NCBI GenBank assembly: GCA_036768485.1 | Contig: JAVLUZ010000154.1 | Span: forward strand, 8,544,342-8,608,341 | DNA length: 64,000 nt | Origin: Mermis nigrescens | Lineage: Eukaryota; Nematoda; Enoplea; Mermithida; Mermithidae | Direction: 5' to 3' | Shown: positions 24,004 through 36,403 of the stretch, piece after piece | How positions within the stretch are numbered: position 1 is the first letter of the stretch | Layout of the letters: each line of letters begins with the position of its first letter | Made by a program: the position numbers and the translations under genes | The notes under the pieces: model-generated | What the model saw: the letters and a program-made list of their open reading frames with translations, nothing else | What the model was told of the DNA's origin: nothing | The model's database searches: none

Positions 24004-26427
24004 GTACCTCCGGCCCGTATCCAGGAGGATAGAGGAACACGTGCCCCCCAAAACATTATAAGAATGATTTTTCCTTTTCTCCCCCTTTGCTTGAATCGCA
24101 AAAACTTTTGGCGCTTCTCACCGAATTTCAAATTATAATTAGTCTATTTAGTCCTAAGTGCGCGATTTAAACACTCCATTTTTAGTCCTTACACAACCTA
24201 AAGCGTATTTTGCATCTATGTCTTATGTTTTGCGCAGGTTTTATGCAGAACATGAGATTTGTTCAAGAGGATGTCTCGTAAGCCCAACATAATGTAGCTG
24301 GCGAAATGTGGGCATTTTAAAAATGCTTCTAGTCAGTTGTTCAATATATTAATTTCTATAATTTATCCGGTGCTTTCCGCCAGTTATAAATGACTTTGTT
24401 AATTTTCCTAGCTGGCTTTGTATCAGAAATAAAATTTTTGTATGCGACGAGCATTCATTGGCCTAAATAAATCTTTGAGGGGCAAAAAGGGCGATTTCAG
24501 CCTTAATCATGCAGTTTTTTAGCGAACGTTTAAACAATATTTTGCTATCTTCTTTATCAATTTTGTATTTAAATCTAGACAAATGGTTGAAAAAGGAGCA
24601 AGAATTGAAGTTATCTTTATTCTTCTTTCAGCTTGAATCATTATGAAATATTCCGATTCGAAGCTTTGCATTAAATTTTCACTTCTAAATGATATTTCAA
24701 TGCAAGTACTGTAGCATTAACGTTTTTTCACATATTCTAGTGTTTTTCTTAAATTTAAAAAAATCTCTGTATTGAAAATGACTTCATCTAAAAGCAAAGG
24801 CTGAAAAACTGCAAAAAACTCATTTTGCATGTTAATACTTTTTGAAAAGTGAGTATGTCTTTCGCTGCGAGTAATTGACGTTACTTCGCTACTGATATTT
24901 CATTTATTAGACGACTAACTCAATTAAATATAATTCTACCCTTAGTTAGTTCTATTAGCGCCGGTAAAGTTGCTTAACATTTTTGCGCATTACGCCAGCT
25001 CTTATTAAATTTAGTCATGATGAAATGAATTTACTACGAAAGAGCTACCATGAATCTGAAACTACTATTACATATTCTGTTTCATTGCTTCGTCGCCTAA
25101 ATTAGAAAAAAATATCTACTATACTACTTCCGCAAAATGCGAAGCTGATCGAATGAAAGAGATTTGAAAAAGATTTAAAATACAATTAGACATACAGCTC
25201 TTACATATCATGGTACAATGGTGAAGCCTTTTCATTGAATTTTCTTATAATAATTTGCTATCAATACTTTCGACTAAGTCACATATACGAAGCCTTAGCT
25301 TATATGCTTACAACTGTAACCGATAACTAGAACCGGAACCGCCGATTCATAGGTGCAAGAAGCGGAACCGTAAATGAAATCGTCCATTCCAAGTTTCGTA
25401 AGAACCAGGACCGGAACTGGAACTGAGATTTTAATTTTCCAAGAACCGGAACCGACTTTTTCGAAAAACCTGGAACCGGAACATTCCTAGTATGTACATA
25501 TTGCAGCAATGTACTGTAGTCTTCATATTTTATTAGAAAAAACATTGGTAGATAGCTCCTGTGGGGGGCATTTGCTGCTTGCCAATGTTGGCATTTAGCA
25601 CAAAATTGGACGGCAATGCTGCCTAATATCTAGTGCTGCAAAATTGACAAAATGTACATCTCAAGTGGTATCTTTTTAATTCATCCTTTGGTCCCCCTAA
25701 CGTTTTAAAAAACATTTGGTCATGCCTCCCCCGAAACAAAATGCTGGATACGGGCCTGCAGCCAGAAACATATTTTTCGCAAAAGCAAAATTATTTCCAT
25801 AGTCTTGCTCAGCGTGTCGAATATGCCCAAAAAGGAAATTTTTAGTAGGAAAATTTCCCCAGATTCTTTATCGCCTATTTCTATAAATGTATTGAAAATG
25901 GGGTATTTTCCTGCAAACCTTGAATGTTTTGCTAAGTAATGGTTGGTTTTCGATCAAAACTTTTTTCCGCGCTTTGTATCTGAAAAATTTCTTTTCAAAT
26001 CATGCTTAAGGGATTTTTGACAGTTTTGGTCTCAGACCACGTTAAACTGGAATTAATTGAAATATTTTATTGCAAGTGCGCATGGCGATTACAAGAAATA
26101 TAAAAAGATAGGATAATGAACATGTTATGTCGATAAGACAAACAGCAAATGCAATAGGAGACAAGCGAGTCACTCATACATGATCTTTGGGGGGGTTTCA
26201 CCCTGACCCTCCAAATTCAACCCCCTAGGAAATTTTTCGCAACCGATTTTTCGCAAGATTATAAAAATGCGTAGAAAAGGTGTTTTTTAAGCGTTTCTCA
26301 ATATCTATTTGCTCAAAAAAGTCAAATTTTTGGCGCTTGGCGTCATATACTCATGTTTTGACTATATTTTGTTCAATTTGTTCAACTTTTTAAAAAAATT
26401 TTTTCTAAATTTTTTATGTCTCTATGC
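24004..26427. other. Unassigned AT-rich sequence
   Basis: About 2.4 kb with no gene signal, apart from the ccggaacc-rich tract described separately. Confidence 0.35.
25318..25495. repeat. ccggaacc-rich tract
   Basis: Repeated gaaccggaacc, including aggaccggaactggaactga and aacctggaaccggaacattc. This is similar to subterminal repeats of DNA transposons, but no matching opposite end was found. Confidence 0.55.
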
Positions 26428-26970
26428 TCTAGACATGCACAGTATGGGAATTCTGGAAGGGGAGGGGTGAAATACATGCACAGCATGGGAATTCTGGGGA
26501 GGTGGGGTGAAATTATAAAGTGCCTTTTTGGGCCCAAAAATGGTAGGTACGCATCAAAAACATCGTTTTTCAGCGTTTCTGACGATACTCTATCTTTCTA
26601 GAGAATAAAAACATTAAAAAATTTCCAAAAAAATCAAAAAAGTCGGAACAAATTGAACAAAATATATACAAAACATGAGTGTAATAGCGCGAAGCGCCAA
26701 AAATTTGGCATTTTTGAGCAAATCGATATAGCTAAAAACGCTTAAAAAAGCATCTTTTCTGCAAATTTCAAGGAATTTTTGCGGGGAGGGGGTGAAAATT
26801 TTTCTGGGAGGGTCGAGACTTCCCAGAACACGTATGTCTAGAAAGATAGAGTATGGTCAGAAACGCCAAAAAACGATTTTGTTGACGCGTGCCCACCATT
26901 TCTGGCCCCATAAAGGCACTTTAAGATTTCACCCTCCCACCAAGAATTTTTATGCTGTGCATGTCTGGAC
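26428..26970. mobile_element. Inverted-repeat element (agacatgcacag ends)
   Basis: The left arm starts tctagacatgcacagtatgg; the right arm ends tgctgtgcatgtctgg. About 160 bp of each arm correspond (gtgccttt...gggcc, acgc(a/g)tcaa..., tctatctttctaga). Related single arms are at 36404 and 37837. No coding region. Confidence 0.65.
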
Positions 26971-28343
26971 ACGATAATGACGATATTTTACGCCTGCCCT
27001 AGTTGGCCTTGTTTCAAAATGTTTATAAAATTTAAAATTTAAAAAAATTTGAACGGTTCTAAATAATAATAATTTATTATTAATAATTTTGAAAATAATG
27101 TTCTAAAATTACTCAAAATTGACATAATTCCACTGATGAAAGTAACTTTTTCTAGAATGATGTAACGGCCGAATATGATAGTAACGTCCACAAAATCGTG
27201 CAGACGATATTAGATGCTCCGGTTTTTTGCCCAATGCAATACATAGAAAATATTAAAACAAGGCGCGTGAAACAAATTCGGTTCTAAAGCGATTATATTT
27301 ATACGTCCCGAAGTATTTAGGACTTTATTGCTAAATTCCTTTTTTTGTAATTTTGCAGTAGTACACAAAATGCAGGTGTTGGAAGTAACTTAGTTGAAAG
27401 TTTTTTTCTGGTTATTTCTGATGTACAATTAATGACGAATATCTTAATTTTCTGTCTAAAACCTCGTTTTTAAAGTAAATGTGCAAATTCATGCGAATTT
27501 TTGTATGCCGATCTAAGCATGAGTAACATCAACCTAAGCAGCTTAATAATATATTTTATCTAAAATTATGCCTAAGCATAAGAAAAAGGTGGACAGGAAA
27601 AAGACTTGTAGGATAAGTGTCAAAACTGCCTAAGCATTGTAGAATGTTAAAACTCCATCCGTTTTGGTTCAATATTGATAAAAAAATTTTCACACTAATT
27701 TGCAAAAAGCACTCCTATTCAAAGACATTTTCTACGTATTTCTAGAAGTTATTATTTGGCATATTAATCTATTTCTAACTTTAAAACAATTCGGTCATTG
27801 TGCGTTTTAAGCATTTATAAACTTTTCTAATTTGGAATAGGTACTGAAAACTTTTCGCACTTTGCGCTTATTCTATTATTTAAAAGCTGTATAGCATGAA
27901 AACGATTTCCATCAACTTCGCAGTTTATGCTTCCTAGTCTTTCTGTCTTTTTAATTTGAAAACTCCAGAAAATCGTCTTGCTTTGCTCGGGTTGCCGTTT
28001 TTGAAACTTAAATTCTTAGGCTCATGCAAAATGAATTTGAACCTTAAACAGTACTGCTCAGATGATATACTGCTTCTATGCTGTATGGTTCCGACTTGAA
28101 TACTTTAACTGTGGTTTCCGTAAAGTTTAGAAAGTTGATAATTAAAATTACTTATCAAATACATAAATTCTTGAGAAGTTTTGTACCAAGTGAATTTCCG
28201 TCAACCGTTATGTATATCTACAGCGTTAACCTCATACGCTATTCTTTTTAATATTATTAATCATAATAGATATTTTTGAAGAACGCGATACAGCAATATT
28301 CAGCATGATATTTATCGAATTTACCGTTCTGATGTAAAATGCA

Positions 28344-28424
28344 ATGCGATTCTCCGTCGAAGAAATGTTCATTAGATATGAACCATGGCTTCCTGAAAGC
28401 TATTCGGAGGAACCAGGTCGACAG
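28344..28424 (+). CDS. Possible 5' coding exon, 27 codons
   Basis: ATG opens a frame reading MRFSVEEMFIRYEPWLPESY and then SEEPGRQ. It ends at CAG followed by GTATAT, a plausible splice donor. The sequence around it is not repetitive here. The family is not recognised. A chance frame of this length is quite possible; the support is the balanced residue make-up and the donor site only. Confidence 0.2.
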
Positions 28425-29379
28425 GTATATAATATCTTTTATATTGTACGTTCATGTAGGTGGATGTTTTTGGTTCGAGACAAAGATTTTTAGTGCATCT
28501 TTTAACAATATGTAAACACTTTTTAGGACAAAGTAAATGATAATAAGTTTAACACTTTTCGAGCATTTTTCGAGAGGAAAATTTTGAAAAATTTCTAGCG
28601 CATGGTCTGTTCAGCTCCAAGCGTGCATTAAACACTCTGAAATTAATATATGTAAATCGCAGACCTCTTTGTACAGACTCAAACATCTTCTGATTTTTTA
28701 AGATTCTATGGAGGAAAAAACGTTTTGAGGAGGTGGGTAGTTAACAATCTTCTATTTTAGGTCAAAATGACAAAAAGCATCTAAATGTCTGTATAGCGCA
28801 GTTTTTTCACAAAAGTCGGCAGGGGCAATTAATATTAACTTTTTGGGAATGTGGACCAGTGTATGTCGGTCTTTCATTTGTGATCAAGGATTTCGGGTTA
28901 GTGTCCTATATCATTTACTTGATTGAATTATAAGAAGTTTAATAAGTGCTATATGTTGTAAATGCACGTACATGATATTTAACGTATACAGGGCCCATAG
29001 ATGCACACGGTCAAAAGTTCTTGGAGGGGTAAACCGAGTTTTCTTTGGGGGGGAGTAAATGATTAATTTTTACGGCTATTTATGGCGATAAAATCATGAG
29101 TTTACATTAATTTTTCAAATATTTTTGTCATTCCTTACTCCCCTTGTCAAAACCCGTAAAAATGCTTTAATTTGCCATATTTTAGTCTTGTCGAATATTC
29201 GTGATTAAGTGTGCATGAAAACAAATCATAATAAGAATGATGGAATGACTTGAACTATCAAATATGCACAAAATATGGACTAAAAGTGTCTGAATGAATG
29301 AGTGGACAGAGTGCTACTCGGAAAATAGTTCAGGTTATACTGCTGTGCATCGCTTGGCGCTCTTTTATAATTCCAACAA

Positions 29380-29800
29380 TAGGTCTTGGTCCGCAAATGG
29401 CCTGTGGGGGGTATGCCTTTCAAAAGCTGTGGTAGGGGGATACCCCCCAGTGTGCATGTGTGGCAGGGCTTAAAAACTTTAGGTGGTAGGATAGTTAACA
29501 TAAGGATGAGAAAATTGCATCTGTTTGCCAGAAAATTGTCAAAATTTCGGTGGCGCAGTATGTGAAGTTTTTCCATATTTATGCCTCAAACTCGACCAAA
29601 ATATGACTTTTCCACATCTTATTTATAAAGGGAGAAATTTTTCCCAAAATTTGAATTTTATGAACTTACCGGATGTAATATGTTGAAAAACTTCGGAAAA
29701 TGCGGTGTCTACTAGCTATCCCTACGAAGTTTCCGAGATATTAACCAATGCACTTTGGGTCCGCCCCCCTCCCTTGGCCGGATCCTGGATATGGGCCTGA
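29380..29800. repeat. Repeat segment ending in ggatcctggatatgggcctg
   Basis: The reverse complement of 29740-29800 (ccatatccaggatccggcca then agggaggggggcggaccc) matches starts at about 32755 and 46505. The open frame at 29280-29576 has no recognised motif. Confidence 0.45.
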
Positions 29801-31041
29801 ATGTACATTTTATAATACAGATGCTGTCATGCATAATAATACATAATTTGTAATATATTTTACTTCAATTAACGGGTGGTGTGGTGTGGTGACAAAAATT
29901 TGAGACAAAGTTTGTCCAGTTCTATTTTGCAAACAAGTGAAGTGATTTGTAAATCCAAATGGGTAACTGTGTCGTGATATCTTGTGAATGTATATTTGAA
30001 ATTCGGTTGCTCTTTTATGTAATTTGATTGAGGCTGATCAAAGTGACATCAGTAGCCTTATGGACGCTTGCGTATAAATTCTATTTTTCCGTACATCAGG
30101 ACAGCAATAAAGCTTTTATTGCCAAATATTTTATTTTATGATGTAATCGGTTCCCAGAGCAACTTTTCATCGGCCGAAAAGGCCCCAGGCCCAGGCCTAA
30201 TTAAAAACAGTTTTAAAACTTATAAGTTGATGTGCTCGAATGGTATCATAATGTTACCAACATTGGTCTCAGAAGATGGATTAAAACTGCTAGTACGGAC
30301 TACATCTGATCATCGTAATATCCTCCTAGCTCCATACATCGAGTTCATATTTACTTTTTATTTCAGCATTTCTGTGTTTTTATGCGTCATTTCACCATGA
30401 ATTACTGCATTGCAGTCCAGCTAAGAGTCTGATATGTATTTATGAATGTAAATACTGTGCAGCATGAATAGTGATCGATCGTTGCAGTATACGTAGCAGG
30501 TGGTGGTACTGCAAAGGTTTATGAGCAACAACTTTCCATCCAGTCGCGTAACTGTAGTAGGAATCAGCTAAGATTTAAGATTTATTATAATTCGTTAAGA
30601 TATCTGTCACACACAATGACAAACTAAAATTATTTTAGGACATCTATTACCCTTAAACATATATTGCAAGTTCTTTGCAGAACTGTGCTGACTACAGGCG
30701 TCAGTGGATCTATAATTTGTTAGAATGTCAAGCCGAAATTATGGGATGCAGCAGGAATCAGCTGATTTAATGAGTGCTTAATATTTATCTTGCCTTTTTA
30801 TGATAATGTAGCATAAAACAGCGCTTAAATGGCAAAATGTAATTGTGGAAATATTTACATAAATGGCAAACTCTTATAATAAAGCGTTATCTTACCATTA
30901 TGATAATATCTTGTTGTCATAACCTATCTTGAATCTTTAACTCATATTTAATTTAAAATTTTGTATGTATTCTTGTCTTACTATATCTGTCTAAACTTAG
31001 TACATATATTATTATTTACGTTTGTACTAATTATACACATA

Positions 31042-31455
31042 CAGTTCGCGAGCAAAAGTTTAGAGCACCCTGCAAAAATTCGTGTAATCGACATATTGTA
31101 AGGAGCGGCCTTGTTACACATAAAATTGAGATTAGCTCTACACTGCCTAGAAGTTTTTTTGCGCCGAATTTAAATATTAAGTCAGTTTTTGCCTAGCTTT
31201 CCTTCTTAACTATTAATTATGGACCGAAAAAGGTCTATTTAAGCCACATGTCGAGCAAAAATTGTTAGTTTGATCAATGATGCGAAATTGTCACAAGTGG
31301 AAGTATCACAACTTTTAAATGTTAGCTGACATTTGGTATATTTAGTATTTTAATGCAGTTCACCGCAGTTGTTGTTATAAAAACTCGCAGAAAGGTGTCA
31401 AAATGAGATAAAACACATGTAACCAAGGGGTGCTCTAAACTTTTGCTCGCGACTG
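31042..31455 (+). mobile_element. Tc1/mariner deletion derivative (414 bp)
   Basis: Inverted ends CAGTTCGCGAGCAAAAGTTT and AAACTTTTGCTCGCGACTG, flanked by TA at 31040-31041 and 31456-31457. The ends resemble those of the mariner relic at 47528-48857 (cagtgccgctcaaaagttta). It retains only the N-terminal part of a transposase. Confidence 0.88.
31219..31330 (+). pseudogene. Tc1-type transposase N-terminus (HTH), broken
   Basis: Starts ATG, reads MDRKRSI, a stop, then ATCRAKIVSLINDAKLSQVE and VSQLLNVS, another stop. The 'kIVsL..d.klSQvEva.lLnVS' pattern is the helix-turn-helix DNA-binding start of Tc1/mariner transposases. The catalytic DDE region is absent. Confidence 0.65.
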
Positions 31456-31515
31456 TATGTACACAGGCTACACGTAAACATATAATCATCAGACCTTAAT
31501 AAATACCTAAATTAG

Positions 31516-31683
<168 letters not shown>

Positions 31684-31964
31684 GTATATCCTTAAGCATG
31701 TAAGCTTGGGCCCGGTTTTTTTCGAGTTCGGTCGATTACTGGGTATTTTCCCTTGATGGGTCAGCCGGACAGGTAATGTCCGGCGATTTTGAGCTTATGG
31801 AACGTTTTTTGCATCATTTTTGAGGTCAAAAGCACTTAAAACGTCAAAATTTTTCCGGCGCTTCGCAATTAAGTTACTTCTTTTGTGTTGTACGCAATTT
31901 TACAAATTTTATCTCTAAAATTAGCTTATATTAGTTTTCCTTCGTTTACGACTCTTCAAGAGAT

Positions 31965-32210
31965 ATGTACGACAAATTGATGAAAAAAGAAGCATTGAAG
32001 AAGCGTTCCAAGTCAAACGGTTGCAATGTTATTCTAAAAAGACAACAAAAGCCTGATATTAGTCTCTACGTTCCGCCGCATCGAAAAATGGATAAGGAAG
32101 AAGCGAATCCTATAGCCGATGTGGCCAGTGCAGTCAAGTTCCCGACCATTACGAACTCTGTGATTTTGCCTAAGTCCAGCTCGAAGTTTCATGAAAATAT
32201 AACTAGGTAA
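31965..32210 (+). CDS. Candidate host exon with KPD...YVPPHRK motif
   Basis: An 81-codon frame opens MYDKLMKKEALKKRSKSNGC, a basic stretch, then LKRQQKPDISLYVPPHRKMD, then a less charged tail. It closes at CTAG|GTAAAC, so a splice donor after 32206 could replace the stop at 32208-32210. A second copy of the motif, with the same lysine-rich lead, is at 37412-37498 on the same strand. A similar PD...LYVP stretch occurs, as I recall, near the start of R3H/coiled-coil proteins of the R3HCC1L type; that link is tentative. It could be an exon of an unlisted host gene or a retained exon copy. Confidence 0.4.
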   Translation: MYDKLMKKEALKKRSKSNGCNVILKRQQKPDISLYVPPHRKMDKEEANPIADVASAVKFPTITNSVILPKSSSKFHENITR

Positions 32211-32230
32211 ACAAATTTATATTTCCATGC

Positions 32231-33250
32231 GCAGATTTAGGGGCGGGGAGGGGGCCGCCCTCTGTTGTCAAAAAATATTTGGGTGCAATAGAGAATAATG
32301 TGTATTTTTGATGATTTTGGCCATTTTTTATCACGATTTTTCAAATTTTATCCGAATATATGATGACATTATTAGTTAAGGGTTTGGAGCCTGGAGGGTA
32401 TGGTTAAGAATGCTTAAGCATAGGCGCGGTTGGCGCATTAAAATTTAGGTAGAGTAAAAATAGAAAATAAAGATACAATAATAATAATAAATAATAATAA
32501 TAATAATAATTAATAATTAAAAATAACTTTCTTGGCGCTCTAAAAACGTTATTTCTACTTCAAGATGAATTTTGTGTGCGGAACAAGGATTTCATAGTTC
32601 TTACAACAATTTCTCGAGTATTTTTCGGCGCTTTGCGTCGATTTTTGCACTAATTTTGCGCGTTTTTCGTTGAAAATTTTCAAAAATTTTCAATTTTTTT
32701 TGGATTACAAATTATTCTGTTTATTAAAAGACGGCAAAAGTCGATACCTTATGCCAGGCCCGTATCCAGGATCCGTCCAAGGGAGGGACCCAACATAAAT
32801 TGGTCCGTATTTCGGGAAATTCGTCAGGATAGCTCGCAAAAACCGCATTTTTCAACGTTTTTCGATATGATCTATCTGTAAAGATCATAAAATCCGGACT
32901 TTTCGAAATAAATTTTGTTTCTTATGTAAAAGATCGTAAAAAAGTCGTTTTTCGGTCTCGCTTAGGCCAAAATTATGTAAAATACGTCATACTCGTATCA
33001 GGCGCGAAGCGCCGAAAATTTGAAGATTTGACGAGACAGACAAACGATTTTTCCATCTTTCTGTGCCAACAGTCTTACCCATCGAAGATTTTTTCGGCTA
33101 GGGGGAACGGCCGCCTCCCCCACCTCCCGCCCTCCTCTCCCTTAAATACGACCTAAGCATAAGGGACGGATTTTTTGAAATTTTTTACACTATTAAGAAA
33201 ATTGGGGTTTCGCTCCGCCTCATGTCAGAAAATCCTGAATCCGCCACTGT
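32231..33250. repeat. Mixed repeat segment with 'ggcggat' ends
   Basis: Begins gcgcagatttaggggcgggg and ends aaatcctgaatccgccactg, which are loosely inverted. Inside are a TAA microsatellite (about 32478-32515), a cgtatccaggatccgtcc start at 32762 and the palindrome at 33001-33013. Probably several nested decayed repeats. Confidence 0.45.
32478..32515. repeat. (TAA)n microsatellite
   Basis: About twelve ataata-type units with one slip. Confidence 0.9.
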
Positions 33251-33719
33251 GTATTTCGCTTAATGACTGGAAACAACAATGTGGTCAAACACGGTCATAA
33301 GTTGGTTCTAAGGGTGTCACCCAGTGATCAGACCGAGGCCTCGGCAAGGCTCGGCGTTTTTTGGAGCCTCGGCGCCGAGGGCGAAGCTGAAAAGTGCCGA
33401 GGCGCCGAGGGTTAAAATCAAATTTGAATAAGTTTAATATATGTATCCGTTAAATATTAACTATTTAGAATGCATCTGCAGTACACAGGCTGTTTCTTAC
33501 CTATTGGCTTTTCTTATGGTTTTAGGCGCGTACCCAGTTACACCAAGTTACATACAGCAAAGTATCAATTGATATTCATATGATGACTAAGTTTTAATTC
33601 TCATGCTCGCTACATGGATCGGAATGTACAGTGCAGAGAAAATAATCGTAATATTAAACACTTTATCTAACTAAAATAAATGTTTATATGTTTATTGCTG
33701 TTAGACCTGAATTCTGATT

Positions 33720-33917
33720 TTAATCTGATGAAGCAGATAATTCATCATCAAAATCTAGATCAGCTGAATCAGAGTTAGCCTCATCCATTTCGCCTTGTTG
33801 TGCTATCGCGTCATCGTCGTCGTCAGCCTTTATCAGATTCTTTAAAGTCACACTATTATAACCAACTGCTTTGAGATTATCTTTACAAAAAGGAGTTTTT
33901 GAACATTTGTCTGTCAT
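33720..33917 (-). pseudogene. Acidic-tail reading frame in H2
   Basis: A 65-codon frame reads LKAVGYNSVTLKNLIKADDD, more aspartates, then EANSDSADLDFDDELSASSD and a stop. The inverted second version (34877-35068 plus) has the same text but with changes of frame and a stop at 'aactttgattaag'. It may be the C-terminal tail of a lost H2-encoded protein such as a transposase; no catalytic motif is present to confirm this. Confidence 0.4.
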
Positions 33918-34229
33918 TCATTCACCACAGCTTTTCTATTCTTCCACCGCATTGTCATGAATTATTTTTATTTTAGAGGTTTTGTGTGTCAGTATCACTG
34001 ATTAAGTATCCTACCGACCTTCCTGCATAGCATATAGTTCCTATTTTAACCCTAACGTAGAGCTCAGGCTCGTATACAGGGGGATTGGGGAAAAGTGCCT
34101 CTTTCGAAGTAAAATGTGAGAATAATCGCAAAAGGCTTTTCGCGCTTCGCGTTGAATTTCACAATGATAATTTGTACAACCAAAAGCGTCTTTTCGCTAC
34201 ATGGATCGGAAAGTACAGTCGCTACATGC

Positions 34230-34830
34230 AGAGGCGGATTTAAGGGGGGCGGGTGGGGCGGCCGCTCCCCATTGGCCAAAAATATTTGGCGAGATAAAGA
34301 ATGGATATACAATTGGCATTGATTTTTGGCCGTCAGTGACCATAATTTCTCAAATTTTTCCGGTGCTACGCGCCGGATGATACCTATTAATGACATTAAT
34401 TTACTTTCTTGGCGACCTGGAAGCCCTTTTCTGTTCATTTAGGTTTCAAAACAATTTTAACAGCAGAAACAGCTATTTTTGCATAGTTTTCTTCTATTTT
34501 CAATAAAAATTTCAATGTTTCGCATCAAATGCTATAAATACAGGAAATCAAGCAGTAAATCATGATTCTAGACGTCTATCCGCCTTAATTTTACAAATTT
34601 TTCGGCGCTTCGCGCCAGATTTTTGTTAAAGTCTTAGAAATTTAATGATTTTTTAGCACAAAATTGTCGAAAATTTTAAAATTTTAAGAAAAATATGACT
34701 TCAAAAGTGATTTTATGTAAAAGTATACAATGTAAAACACCGAAAAATGCTATTTCGCGCGTTAAGGGCAAAATTTTGGACCTGTTTTTGACTTTTTTGG
34801 AAAAGTTTAGGATACCGGCCCCTTCCGCTA
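34230..34830 (-). repeat. R repeat copy 2 (uninterrupted)
   Basis: The reverse-complement counterpart of 9673-12480. It lacks the H1 and M insertions, so it shows both insertion sites intact (near 34700-34725 and 34425). Contains the palindrome at 34604-34616. Confidence 0.65.
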
Positions 34831-35308
34831 CTGGATGGATCAGAAAGTACAGTAATTCTCGCATTCGTCTGCTACCATGAAATGTTCAAAAACTCTTTTT
34901 TGTAAAGCACAATCTCAAAGCAGTTGGTTATAATAGTGTGACTTTAAAGAATCTGATAAAGGCTGACGACGACAATGACGCGATAGCACAACAAGGCAAA
35001 ATAGATGAGGCTAACTTTGATTAAGATGATCTAGATTTTGATGATGAATTATCTGCTTCATCAGATTAAAATAAAAATTCTGGCTAACACCAATGAACAT
35101 TTGTTTTAGTTTGATAAAGTGTTAAATATTACGATTATTCTCTAGCTCATGTACATACAAAATATTCAAAGAGTACTATTTATGGGTATAGGTATATAAG
35201 CTTGACCCTCGGCATTACCCTCGGCCTCGGCTGAGGCAAGGATTTTAAGTCACCGAGGCCGAGGCCGAGGGTCCAAAAAGTACCCTCGGTCCGATCACTG
35301 GTGTCACC

Positions 35309-35563
35309 CACACATGGGCGTGGGGGAGGGTATGCAACCCCTAGAATTCCGAATACCCCCTCCCTCAGAAACCAAAATATTTCACCTTAGAATTCAAATT
35401 TTGAATTTTTTTGTTGTTTTTTCGCAATTATTGATGCCGATAGATGGTGCTCGATGAGAAACGTTGAAAAATGGTGTTTTTTCGCCATACCACCATTTTA
35501 AAGACCATTTTTGACCTATGAAAAATCTTGCACTCCCCCAGAATTTTGGTGCTGCCCACCTAT
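35309..35563. repeat. S repeat copy 1 (255 bp)
   Basis: Runs from cacacatgggcgtggggg to ttggtgctgcccacctat. ggtgtcacc lies on both sides (35300-35308 and 35564-35572). The interior has 'gcaattattgatgcc', 'gttgaaaaatggtg' and 'ccataccaccatttt'. Copies at 41031 and 49345; interior-only copy near 38960-39200. Confidence 0.75.
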
Positions 35564-35572
35564 GGTGTCACC

Positions 35573-36403
35573 TCCTGCGGAAAAGTTTTTTATGACTTAG
35601 CAAAATAGCCTGATTTTTTTAAAATTGACCATAAATTTGATTAATTCCTAATAATTTTGACATGTTTTCCGACCTTCACCCCAGACTTATAATGCCTTAT
35701 GTTTGAATGCTATTCTAATCGTTAAACTGATAAGCTGATGATGGGACTGGTACATAATAGCGAGACCATTACTTACATGTATATGGGGAGGGGTGGATGG
35801 GAGGTGGTATTACTCCCCCGCTGAAGGGTTAAAAGTTAGGTACTGTAGAGCAGGTTTAGCTAAAAAGTAGTGTAGTTTCAAGCAATTTCGATAGAAAAAT
35901 AGTCAAAAACGCAATTCACTGCAGCAAAATTCTCTATTTTACCCACCGCTAGCCCCAATATCTCGATGTTGCCCCTCCCTGGCCAACGTGACCCTGTGCA
36001 TCTATGTGCCATTATTTCTTTCTGAAATATGTCATTTCGAAAAAATATCCTCATGATAGTTCATCATACGAAATCAATTAAATGAAATGTTAATAAGGCT
36101 TTCATCGCCTATTTTTATCCAGAAGTTCGAATGAGCTTTCTATTTCGTGTTCTTAGGACTTTGAACCTCCTCAAAGTGACTGATCACCTCTCTTTTTTAT
36201 TTTTGTATGGGACAAAATTTTAGAGGCTCGTACAAATATTTTTGGAGCGATCTTTGTATATTTTTGTACACAAAATATAGGCAGTTTTTGGCCGATTTTC
36301 GATTGTACAAAAAATCGAAGTTTTTGTTCAAAAAAAGGAAAATAGTGCTGATGATGACCCCTGCAGAATGCTGCCGACCTCCTAAATTAATGAATTTCTA
36401 ATG
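35573..36403. other. Unassigned, with an M-like fragment
   Basis: An M-like stretch (tttgtatatttttgtacaca) is near 36253. Nothing else was recognised. Confidence 0.35.

Larger units (their letters stand above)
26971..31039. other. Largely unique AT-rich sequence
   Basis: Few repeats, no long open frames. A possible exon (28344-28424) and a repeat segment (29380-29800) are listed separately. If a host gene with long introns crosses the window, this is one place it could run. Confidence 0.35.
33322..35300. mobile_element. H2 copy B (hAT-type, 1979 bp)
   Basis: Perfect 8-bp duplication gtgtcacc at 33314-33321 and 35301-35308. Inverted ends CAGTGATCAGACCGAGG and CCTCGGTCCGATCACTG, with cctcggc-rich subterminal zones. 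Inside, about 33630-33940 and 34877-35150 are an inverted pair, each carrying one version of the acidic-tail open frame. Between them lies the reversed R repeat. No full transposase. Confidence 0.9.
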
